A stretch of 41,581 bases of DNA from Dongia mobilis (GTDB lineage Bacteria > Pseudomonadota > Alphaproteobacteria > Dongiales > Dongiaceae): NCBI RefSeq assembly GCF_945906275.1, contig NZ_CAMDRA010000009.1:1-41581 (forward strand). Direction: 5' to 3'. Both the position numbers and the translations under genes were made by a program. The notes below the pieces were generated by a model. It was not told the origin of the DNA. It saw only the letters and a program-made list of their open reading frames with translations, and searched no databases. This document shows, in pieces, positions 1 to 7,059 of the stretch; position 1 is the first letter of the stretch, and every line of letters begins with the position of its first letter.

Positions 1-507
1 CGCCGCGATCATCGCCCGCTGCCGCATGCCGCCGGAAAATTCATGGGCGTGGCCGAGCGCGCGGCGTGCCGGATCCGGAATGCCCACCTGGCGCAGCAGG
101 TCGATGGCCTGGCGCCACGCTTCGGCTCGGCTGACGCCGCGATGGACGAGGATGCTCTCCGCCACCTGATCGCCGATGCTCATGACGGGGTCGAGATGGC
201 TGGCCGGATTCTGGAAGATCATGCCCACCGAGGCGCCGCGCTCGGCGCGGATCTCCGCCTCCGCCATGCGCGCAAAATCGCGCCCGTCGAACAGAACCTC
301 ACCCTCGCTCAAACGAAGATTGGCGCCCGGCAGCAGGCGCAGGATGGCGCGGCAGGTGACGCTCTTCCCCGACCCGCTCTCGCCCACCAGCCCCAGCACC
401 TCGCCACGCCCGACCGAGAAGCTCACCTCTTCCACAATGTCGAAGGATCGTCCATGGCGCCTGGCGGTCACGCGCAGATTGCGGACATCGAGCAGTGGCT
501 TGCTCAT
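1..507 (-). CDS. Dipeptide/oligopeptide ABC transporter ATP-binding protein (DppD/OppD type), 3' end outside window
   Basis: Cytoplasmic ATPase that energises uptake of peptides or similar solutes through the two permeases encoded just upstream. The 169 visible residues start MSKPLLDVRNLRV and contain a Walker A motif (GESGSGKS), the Q-loop (MIFQNPASHLDP, the usual Opp/Dpp form) and the ABC signature (FSGGMRQR) near the window edge. The Walker B motif and the C-terminal oligopeptide/dipeptide domain lie beyond base 1, so the gene is cut by the window and not by mutation. The ATG overlaps the stop of the preceding permease in an ATGA arrangement (504-507), so translation is probably coupled. 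The family is certain. The substrate is inferred from the Dpp/Opp-like subunits and the peptidase next door; nickel or glutathione importers share the same architecture. Confidence 0.93.
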   Translation of the reverse strand, partial: MSKPLLDVRNLRVTARRHGRSFDIVEEVSFSVGRGEVLGLVGESGSGKSVTCRAILRLLPGANLRLSEGEVLFDGRDFARMAEAEIRAERGASVGMIFQNPASHLDPVMSIGDQVAESILVHRGVSRAEAWRQAIDLLRQVGIPDPARRALGHAHEFSGGMRQRAMIAA

Positions 508-1355
508 TCCCGCACCCCGAGATATTCGCCGAGGCCATCGGCGAGCAGGCTGAAGCCCAGCGCCATGACGACGATGGTGAGACCCGGGAAGGCGGTGATC
601 CACCAGGCGGTGGTGATGAAATTCTGCCCCTCGGCGATCATGATGCCCCATTCCGCCGTGGGCGGCTGCACGCCGAGACCCAGATAGGAGATGGCAGCAC
701 CGTTCAAGACCACCAGCACCACGTCCGACATCGAGAACACGATCGAGCCGGTCAGCACATTGGGAAGGATATGGCGGAAGAGGATGCGGAAATGACTGTA
801 GCCGAGGCTCCGCGCCGCCAGCACGAAATCCGCTGACTTCAGCACCAGCACCTGCGCGCGGATGAGCCGCGCATAGGAGACCCAGCCCACCAGCGCCATG
901 GCGATGTAGAAGCTGCTAAGGCCGGGCTTGAGGATCGCGATGATCGCCAGCATCAAGACCAGGAACGGAAAAGCCAGCACGATATCGACCACGCGCATGG
1001 CGACGGCATCGACCGCGCGGCCCGCATAACCTGCGATGGCGCCCACCGTCGTGCCGATGAGGAAGGGGAAGGCCACGCCGATCAGCCCCATCTGCAGGTC
1101 GATGCGCTCCCCCCAGATGATGCGCGAGAGAATGTCGCGGCCGAAATTGTCGGTGCCGAACGGATAGGCAAGGCTGGGGGGTTGCAGCTTCACGCTCAGA
1201 TTCTGCGCGATGGGATCGAACGGCGCCACGAAGGGTGCAAAGATCGCGATGAGGATGATGAAACCGATGAGCCCGCCACCGAGATATAGCGGCAGCGGAT
1301 AGCGGCCGAAGCGCGGCAGCCAGCCCGGGCGCGTCGCAATCGCCGCATTGCTCAT
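504..1355 (-). CDS. Peptide ABC transporter permease, DppC/OppC type
   Basis: Inner-membrane permease of 283 aa, the normal length for DppC-type subunits. An N-terminal membrane segment (about residues 25-47) is followed by the OppC_N-style motif FGTDNFGRDILSR, which is diagnostic of this subfamily. The BPD_transp_1 domain then has five or so hydrophobic segments. The EAA loop that docks on the ATPase reads AARSLGYSHFRILFRHILPN at about residues 185-204. The gene is sandwiched with 4-bp ATGA overlaps between the DppB-like gene upstream and the ATPase gene downstream, so the three were built to be made together. Because the DppB partner carries an internal stop codon, this subunit may lack a functional partner. 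Confidence 0.93.
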   Translation of the reverse strand: MSNAAIATRPGWLPRFGRYPLPLYLGGGLIGFIILIAIFAPFVAPFDPIAQNLSVKLQPPSLAYPFGTDNFGRDILSRIIWGERIDLQMGLIGVAFPFLIGTTVGAIAGYAGRAVDAVAMRVVDIVLAFPFLVLMLAIIAILKPGLSSFYIAMALVGWVSYARLIRAQVLVLKSADFVLAARSLGYSHFRILFRHILPNVLTGSIVFSMSDVVLVVLNGAAISYLGLGVQPPTAEWGIMIAEGQNFITTAWWITAFPGLTIVVMALGFSLLADGLGEYLGVRE

Positions 1356-2296
1356 AGTTCAACCCGGGGATCGATCGCGACGGTGAGGATGTCGGCGAGG
1401 AAATTCACCACCACGGTAGCGCAGGCGAACACCAAAGCGACCGACTGCACCACCATGTAATCGCGCGTGAAGATGCCGCGCACCAGCAGCTGCCCCATGC
1501 CGGGAATCGAGAACACGGTCTCGATGACGACGCTGCCGCCAATGAGCCAGCCGATATTGACCGCGAGCAGGTTGATCGCCGGAATGACCGCGTTGGGCAG
1601 CACATGGCGCCAGAACACGCGCGACTACGACAGGCCCCGTGCGCGTGCCGCCGTCGCATGGTCGGAGGCCAGCTCCGCGATCATGCTGGCGCGCAAATTG
1701 CGCGTGATGACGGCCGAGAGCGCCAGCGCCACGGTGAAGCAGGGCAGCATCAGGTGATGGAGCTGATCGATGAGCGTGTCGCCCCAGCCCGCCACCGGAA
1801 AGAGGTCGAGCTTCACGCTGAACACGATGATCAGCATGATGGCGAGCCAGAAGGGCGGGAAGCCGAGACCCGCGGTCGAGAACAGGCGAATGGCATGGTC
1901 AGTAAAGCGGCCGCGCTGCGTCGCGGCCAATGACGCCAGCGGAATGGCCAGCAACAAAGAGAGGAGCACGCTGCCGAGGATGAGGGCCAATGTCGGCCCA
2001 ACCCGCTCGCCCACCAATTGCAGCACGGGGATCTTGTAGAGGATCGACTTCCCCATATCGCCAAGACCGAGATTCTTCAGGAAATAGACATATTGCAGCC
2101 AGATGGGCTCATCCAACCCGAATTGCGCGCGGATGCGGGCGATGGCGTCGGGCGTCGATTTCGCCCCCAGCAGCACCCGCGCGGGATCGCCGGGGATGAG
2201 CCGCACCAGCACGAAGGTCACAAGGCTGATGCCGAACAGCACTGGCAGCAGCTGCAGCGGGCGCGTCAGGATGAAACGATAGCGATGCAGATTCAT
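1352..2296 (-). pseudogene. Peptide ABC transporter permease, DppB/OppB type, interrupted by an in-frame TAG
   Basis: Reads as one continuous 314-codon DppB-like permease except for a TAG at 1625-1627. The first part (223 aa) starts MNLHRYRFILTRPLQLLPVLFGI and has the usual family N-terminus, including LVRLIPGDPARVLLG. It stops inside the EAA loop right after ARARGLS. The same frame resumes with SRVFWRHVLPNAVIP and runs to a normal C-terminus ending AIDPRVEL, whose TGA overlaps the next ATG. Nothing is missing and no frame changes, so one substitution explains the break (for example CAG or TAC to TAG). Possible readings are a recent nonsense mutation, a sequencing error, or translational readthrough. 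A GTG at 1616-1618 could in principle restart translation but has no visible ribosome-binding site. Confidence 0.85.
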
Positions 2297-2309
2297 GTGC
2301 CGCCCAGGC

Positions 2310-3200
2310 TCATCTGGCGCCGTGGCGTGTCAGAAAGTCGATGAGCACCGGATAATAGGCATGGGGCTCTTCATAGAAGGGCATGTGGCTGCTGTTCGGG
2401 AACACATGCAACTCGGCGTCCTTGAGGTGCAGCTTCATGCGCAGCGAGCAGGCCGGCGTCAATTCGTCATGCTGGCCCGTGGTGATCAGAACCGGGCAGG
2501 GGATCTTGTGCAGATCCGGCACGCGGTTCCAATCCTTGAGGTTGCCGGTATAGAGGAATTCATTGGGCCCCTGCATGGTGCCGTAAGGTCCCATGTTCCA
2601 ATCGTCGAGCGAGCGCTTGACCGGCGCCGGCCATTCCTGAAGCCTGCAGACATGGCGGTAATTGAGGATGGTGACCGCCGCCTGGTATTCCGGGTGCGTC
2701 AACGTCCCCTGCGCCTCATGCCGCTGCATCATGGCGACCGTTTCCGAGCCCAGCGCATCGCGCAGCCGCATCAGCTCGCCGATCAAATGCGGCATGTCGG
2801 CATTGGTGTCTTCGAGGATGAGGGTCTTGAGGTTCTGCGGATGCGTCACCGCATATTCGATGGCGAGCCAGCCGCCCCAGGAATGGCCGAGCAGATGCAC
2901 CTTGCCCAGGCCCAGCGTGGTACGGACCGCCTCGACCTCCGCCACATAGCGCGTGATGCTCCACAATTTCGCATCGGTCGGCCGGTCCGACGACCCGGTG
3001 CCCAGCTGGTCGAAGGTCACGACCCGGAATCCCTGGTCGACAAGGCAGGAATGCGCCTCGCGCAGATAATCGCAGGGCAGGCCCGGCCCGCCATTCAGCA
3101 GCAGCACCGTGTCCGGCCCCTGGCCGAAGCTGTAGGTCACGACCTTGAATCCATCGACCGTGATCTCGCGCCGCTCATCGGCCGCCATCTCGCGCCACAT
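2310..3200 (-). CDS. Proline iminopeptidase-like alpha/beta hydrolase
   Basis: Serine hydrolase of the proline iminopeptidase / L-amino-acid amidase group (peptidase family S33), expected to release N-terminal residues from small peptides or amides. Family marks are LLLNGGPGLPCDYL (the HGGPG-type oxyanion-hole motif), DQLGTGSSDRP, the nucleophile elbow GHSWGGW and a C-terminal histidine in NSSHMPFYEEP. The frame is open to a GTG at 3269, but I place the start at ATG 3198-3200 because GAGAGG lies about 7 nt upstream and the next conserved block starts soon after; this gives 296 aa, typical for the family. It ends 13 nt before the DppB-like permease, consistent with a peptide-uptake-and-cleavage operon. 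Confidence 0.88.
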   Translation of the reverse strand: MWREMAADERREITVDGFKVVTYSFGQGPDTVLLLNGGPGLPCDYLREAHSCLVDQGFRVVTFDQLGTGSSDRPTDAKLWSITRYVAEVEAVRTTLGLGKVHLLGHSWGGWLAIEYAVTHPQNLKTLILEDTNADMPHLIGELMRLRDALGSETVAMMQRHEAQGTLTHPEYQAAVTILNYRHVCRLQEWPAPVKRSLDDWNMGPYGTMQGPNEFLYTGNLKDWNRVPDLHKIPCPVLITTGQHDELTPACSLRMKLHLKDAELHVFPNSSHMPFYEEPHAYYPVLIDFLTRHGAR

Positions 3201-3407
3201 GCCCCGTCCCTCTCGCGTCACCCAGCCAGTCACGGCCAACCTGTCATGCCACGCGTTCTTGTTCGACACGTGTGCAGTTGTGATGCTATGGCTTTCGCAG
3301 TTGCGAGATCAAGCGCATTCGCGGCCCCGACCTTGCAAGACTAGGTTGCGCGCCTCGCTTCCGCTTGACGCCTGACGCCAAGCACTTGACCGCGGCGGGT
3401 CGGGGGC

Positions 3408-4196
3408 TTACTGCGGCCCCATGAGCTTGAAGCGCGCATCTCTGAGATAGCCGAGTGTCGCCCGCGCCGTTGCCACCGACGCGGGATCAAGCTCGGCGAG
3501 GATCACCGCGGGTTCATCCGCCGCGCGCACCAGCACCTGGCCGTCGGGACCGACGATGCAGGAGAGGCCCGCATAGTCCCAATCCGCTTCCGACCCAGCC
3601 TGGTTGGCGTAGGCCACGAACAGGCCGTTCTCCAGCGCACGCACCGGGATCATCATCTCCGCGATCTGCGCCCAATGTTTGCGGAGCGCTGTCGGTGCCA
3701 CCACGAGATCCGCGCCGGCCAGCGCGCAGGCGCGCACGGTTTCCGGGAACTCGACATCGTAGCAGATGATGGGGGCCACCTTCATGCCGCAGAGATCGAA
3801 GGTCACCAGCCGGTCGCCCACCGCAAACACCGCCTGCTCCTCGTCGCTCGGCAGATGCAGCTTGCGATAGAGGGCAAGGCTCTTGCCATCGGCGCCGAAC
3901 ACCTGCACCGAATTGTAGATGAGATCGCCGTCTTGCTCGGGAAAGCCATAGAGGATGGCGACACCGGTTTCCTGGGCCAGCGCCGCCACGGCTTGCGCAA
4001 AGGCGCCGTCCGCCGGCTCGGCCAGCGCGCGCAGCGTCTCAGCGGGCAGGCGATAGCCGGTCATGAACAGTTCCGGCGTCACCAGGAGATCGGCGCGGCC
4101 GGCCAGATGCCGCGCCACTTCGCTGATCGCCGTCAATTGCCAGTCCTTGTCACCCGGCACCGAATCGTTCTGCAGCAGCGCCAGGCGCATGGACAT
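3408..4196 (-). CDS. Carbon-nitrogen hydrolase (nitrilase superfamily amidase)
   Basis: Cytoplasmic amidase/N-carbamoylase-like enzyme of 262 aa, cleaving a non-peptide C-N bond. The Glu-Lys-Cys triad of the superfamily is visible: Glu42 in TPELFMTGY, Lys112 in YRKLHLP and Cys145 in IICYDVEFPE. The sequence begins MSMRLALLQND, the standard first beta strand. It is the first gene of the minus-strand block, about 207 nt upstream of the iminopeptidase-like gene, so it may share its transcript or only its direction. The exact substrate cannot be read from the sequence; aliphatic amides, omega-amides and N-carbamoyl amino acids are all possible. Confidence 0.9.
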   Translation of the reverse strand: MSMRLALLQNDSVPGDKDWQLTAISEVARHLAGRADLLVTPELFMTGYRLPAETLRALAEPADGAFAQAVAALAQETGVAILYGFPEQDGDLIYNSVQVFGADGKSLALYRKLHLPSDEEQAVFAVGDRLVTFDLCGMKVAPIICYDVEFPETVRACALAGADLVVAPTALRKHWAQIAEMMIPVRALENGLFVAYANQAGSEADWDYAGLSCIVGPDGQVLVRAADEPAVILAELDPASVATARATLGYLRDARFKLMGPQ

Positions 4197-4283
4197 CCCC
4201 GAAAAGTCTTGCCCGCCATCAACTCTATGCGAGCCTCTATAGCTTAAGCTTGGCGTCAGGTGACAGGCGCTTATATCTCATCC

Positions 4284-4811
4284 ATGGATATCAGGACGGC
4301 ATCGGCGGCGGATCTCCCCGCCCTTATCGCGCTGCATGATGCGGCGTTCGGCACCCTGTTCGAGGGAAAGCTGGTGGCCGACCTCATGGCGGCGGACCTT
4401 GCCGCCTTGTCCCTGGTGGCGCTCGAAGATGGAAACATCGTCGGCCATATCCTGTTCAGCCCGATGATTGTCGAGATCGATGGGGAAACCGTGCTGGCCC
4501 TGGCGCTGGCGCCCCTCGCGGTCGATCCCCGGTTCCAGCGTCGCGGCATCGGCTCGGCCCTGACCGAGGCCGGCCTCGCCCGGGCGGCCCAGGCGGGGTG
4601 GGAAGCCGTCATTGTCCTCGGGCACCCGGAATTCTATGCCCGCTTCGGTTTCCGCGCCGACTTGGCGGAAGGCTTCGCAGCCCCCTTTTCCGGCCCGGCC
4701 TTCATGGCGCTGGAATTGACAAAATCGTCGCTAAGTGGTAGTAAGGGAAAGATAATTTATCCGGCACCCTTCGGCATTCCGGCTGACGAGGAAGCGCCGG
4801 CGGCGGTTTGA
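4284..4811 (+). CDS. GNAT-family N-acetyltransferase
   Basis: Small acetyltransferase of 175 aa, YhbS-like. The acetyl-CoA-binding signature is seen as LAPLAVDPRFQRRGIGSAL (the R-x-x-G-x-G/A loop), followed by VIVLGHPEFYARFGF, a motif shared by the YhbS group. I chose ATG 4284 (MDIRTASAADLPAL), which matches how GNAT domains begin; a GTG 24 nt earlier is in frame but adds residues with no match to the family. The gene is divergent from the amidase gene with under 90 nt between them. A perfect 10-bp palindrome (AGCTTAAGCT, 4241-4250) sits in that gap. The acceptor substrate is unknown. Confidence 0.85.
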   Translation: MDIRTASAADLPALIALHDAAFGTLFEGKLVADLMAADLAALSLVALEDGNIVGHILFSPMIVEIDGETVLALALAPLAVDPRFQRRGIGSALTEAGLARAAQAGWEAVIVLGHPEFYARFGFRADLAEGFAAPFSGPAFMALELTKSSLSGSKGKIIYPAPFGIPADEEAPAAV

Positions 4812-4831
4812 TAACCAACAGCCGCCCTTTT

Positions 4832-4850
4832 TGATAAATTTCTTTTATCA
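4832..4850 (+). promoter_or_regulatory. LysR-type operator dyad upstream of fdsG
   Basis: Perfect inverted repeat TGATAAA-N5-TTTATCA in otherwise GC-rich DNA. It contains the T-N11-A core (T4835, A4847) typical of LysR-family recognition sites. Its centre lies about 63 nt upstream of the transcription start predicted from the candidate promoter at 4870-4898, the usual position of a LysR activator site. The LysR gene at the end of the operon is the obvious candidate ligand. Confidence 0.6.
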
Positions 4851-4869
4851 GATCATAATAGAGAGCGAT

Positions 4870-4898
4870 TTGAATCCCGGCCTTTGGTTGTGGATTAC
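4870..4898 (+). promoter_or_regulatory. Candidate fds operon promoter
   Basis: TTGAAT (4870-4875) and GATTAC (4893-4898) are separated by 17 nt. The -35 matches the consensus in 4 of 6 positions and the -10 in 3 of 6, a weak form expected of an activator-dependent promoter. It would start RNA near 4905, about 88 nt before fdsG. This is inferred from position and spacing only. Confidence 0.35.
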
Positions 4899-4992
4899 TG
4901 ATCCCATGTCGTTTTCAAGACACCAAAGCCGGCATGAAGGTCCTACATCCAAGGGCAATCAATGATCCGGCCGCCGGGAGAGAGAAAAGCCA

Positions 4993-5487
4993 ATGTCGGG
5001 ATTAGCCGCCGCGAATTCCCCCGCGAGATCCTGGGACAATGATGCAGCCCTCAGCATCGTCCAGGAAAAGAAGAGCCTCGATGGCGCACTCATGCCCATC
5101 CTCCACGCCCTCAACGACAAATTCGGCTATGTCGATGCCAGCGTCGTGCCGGTGATCGCCGAGGAGCTAAACTTAAGCCGCGCCGAGGTCCATGGCGTGC
5201 TCACCTTCTACCATGACTTCCGCAAGGAACCGGCTGGCCGCCATGTCATCAAGATCTGCCGCGCCGAAGCCTGCCAGTCCATGGCCGGGCGCGATCTTGA
5301 GGAGCATGTGAAACGCCATCTCCGCATCGGCATGGGCGAAACCACGCCCGACAAGCACTTCACCGTCGAGGCGGTCTATTGCCTGGGGCTCTGCGCCTGC
5401 TCGCCGGCCATGAGCATCGACGGCAAGCTCCATGGCCGCGTGACACCACAGCGTTTCGACGCCCTCATGGCGGAGAAGCGCTCATGA
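4993..5487 (+). CDS. fdsG: NAD-dependent formate dehydrogenase gamma subunit
   Basis: Small [2Fe-2S] subunit of the soluble, cytoplasmic molybdenum formate dehydrogenase, homologous to NuoE of complex I. It passes electrons between the flavin subunit FdsB and the iron-sulfur chain. The four cluster ligands are Cys89 and Cys94 (CRAEAC) and Cys130 and Cys134 (CLGLC). At 164 aa the length is right for FdsG. GGGAGAG stands about 9 nt before the ATG. It is the first gene of fdsGBACD; its TGA overlaps the fdsB ATG (ATGA, 5484-5487), so translation is probably coupled. Confidence 0.96.
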   Translation: MSGLAAANSPARSWDNDAALSIVQEKKSLDGALMPILHALNDKFGYVDASVVPVIAEELNLSRAEVHGVLTFYHDFRKEPAGRHVIKICRAEACQSMAGRDLEEHVKRHLRIGMGETTPDKHFTVEAVYCLGLCACSPAMSIDGKLHGRVTPQRFDALMAEKRS

Positions 5488-7049
5488 GCACCGTTCTTTA
5501 TATCCCCGGCGATTCAGCCGCCCTGGCATTGGGCGCCGACGAGGTCGCACATGCGCTGAAGGTCGAGGCCCTTGCCCGCAAGCTCGATCTCACCATCATC
5601 CGCAACGGCAGCCGCGGCCTCTTCTGGCTGGAGCCGATGCTGGAAGTGGTGACGCCCGCCGGCCGCATCGCCTATGGCCCGGTCACGCCGGGCGATGTCC
5701 CGGGCCTGCTCGCTGACAATTTCCTCCACGGCGACAAGAACCACCCACTCTATCTGGGTAAGCCTGAGGAGATTCCGTACCTCAAGAACCAGGAGCGCCT
5801 GACCTTCGCGCGCTGCGGCATCATCGATCCCACCGACATCGAGGATTACATCGCCCATGACGGCTATCGCGGCCTGAAGAACGCGACAGGCATGCAGGGT
5901 GCGGACATCGTCGATGCGGTCACGGAATCGGGCCTGCGCGGTCGTGGCGGCGCCAGCTTCCCGACGGGCATCAAGTGGAAGACCGTGCTGGGCTGTGAAT
6001 CGGACCAGAAATACATCGTCTGCAATGCCGACGAAGGCGACAGCGGCACCTTCGCCGACCGCATGATCATGGAGGGCGATCCCTTCCTGCTGGTGGATGG
6101 CATGACCATCGCCGGCTTGGCTGTGGGTGCCACCAAGGGCTTCATCTATATCCGCAGCGAATATCCGGATGCCTACCGGCTGATGGAACAGGCGATCGTC
6201 AGCGCCAACCGCAAGGGCTATCTCGGGCCTAACGTGATGGGTTCGGGCAAGGCCTTCGATCTCGAACTGCGGCTGGGGGCGGGCGCCTATATCTGCGGCG
6301 AGGAAACCTCGCTGCTGGAAAGCCTTGAGGGCAAGCGCGGCATGGTGCGCGCAAAGCCGCCACTGCCCGCCATCAAGGGCCTGTTCGGCAAACCCACCGT
6401 CATCAACAACGTGCTCTCCTTCGTGGCGGTGCCGACCATCCTCGACAAGGGTGCCGCCTTCTACAAGGATTTTGGGCTGGGCCGCTCGCGCGGCACGATG
6501 CCGTTGCAGCTCGCCGGCAATATCCGCCATGGCGGCTTGGTCGAAAAAGCCTTCGGCATCACGCTCCGCCAGGTGATCGAGGAATTCGGCGGCGGCACCG
6601 CCAGCGGCAAGCCCCTCCGCGCGGTGCAGGTGGGTGGTCCGCTTGGCGCCTATTTCCCCGATGCGCTCCTCGACACGCCGCTCGATTACGAGGCGATGGC
6701 CGCTGCCAAGGGCATGCTCGGCCATGGCGGCATCGTCGTCTTCGACGACAGTGTCGACCTGTCGCTCCAGGCGCGTTTCGCCATGGAATTCTGCGCCATC
6801 GAATCCTGCGGCAAATGCACGCCCTGCCGCATCGGCTCGACCCGCGGCGTCGAGGTCATCGACCGCATCCGCAACGACGAGAACCGGCAGAAGAATATCG
6901 AGCTGCTGGCCGATCTCTGCGACACCATGCTGGACGGCTCGCTCTGCGCGCTCGGCGGCTTGACGCCGTTCCCGGTGCAAAGCGCCATCCGCCACTTCCC
7001 GGAAGATTTCAACCGCCCCAGCGCTGCCAAGCGCGCGGCGGCCGAGTAG
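5484..7049 (+). CDS. fdsB: NAD-dependent formate dehydrogenase beta subunit (flavin/NAD-binding)
   Basis: FMN- and NAD-binding subunit homologous to NuoF; it delivers electrons from formate oxidation to NAD+. Residues 1-110 form a thioredoxin-like N-terminal domain. The NuoF core follows with GLRGRGGASFPTG and NADEGDSGTFADR (FMN/NAD site), GAYICGEETSLL, and a [4Fe-4S] site at Cys442, Cys445, Cys448 (SCGKCTPC) and Cys488 (LCALGG). The frame is open from 5379, but ATG 5484 overlaps the fdsG stop and gives MSTVLYIPGD, the expected start; the protein is 521 aa. Confidence 0.96.
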   Translation: MSTVLYIPGDSAALALGADEVAHALKVEALARKLDLTIIRNGSRGLFWLEPMLEVVTPAGRIAYGPVTPGDVPGLLADNFLHGDKNHPLYLGKPEEIPYLKNQERLTFARCGIIDPTDIEDYIAHDGYRGLKNATGMQGADIVDAVTESGLRGRGGASFPTGIKWKTVLGCESDQKYIVCNADEGDSGTFADRMIMEGDPFLLVDGMTIAGLAVGATKGFIYIRSEYPDAYRLMEQAIVSANRKGYLGPNVMGSGKAFDLELRLGAGAYICGEETSLLESLEGKRGMVRAKPPLPAIKGLFGKPTVINNVLSFVAVPTILDKGAAFYKDFGLGRSRGTMPLQLAGNIRHGGLVEKAFGITLRQVIEEFGGGTASGKPLRAVQVGGPLGAYFPDALLDTPLDYEAMAAAKGMLGHGGIVVFDDSVDLSLQARFAMEFCAIESCGKCTPCRIGSTRGVEVIDRIRNDENRQKNIELLADLCDTMLDGSLCALGGLTPFPVQSAIRHFPEDFNRPSAAKRAAAE

Positions 7050-7059
7050 GAGATAGATC

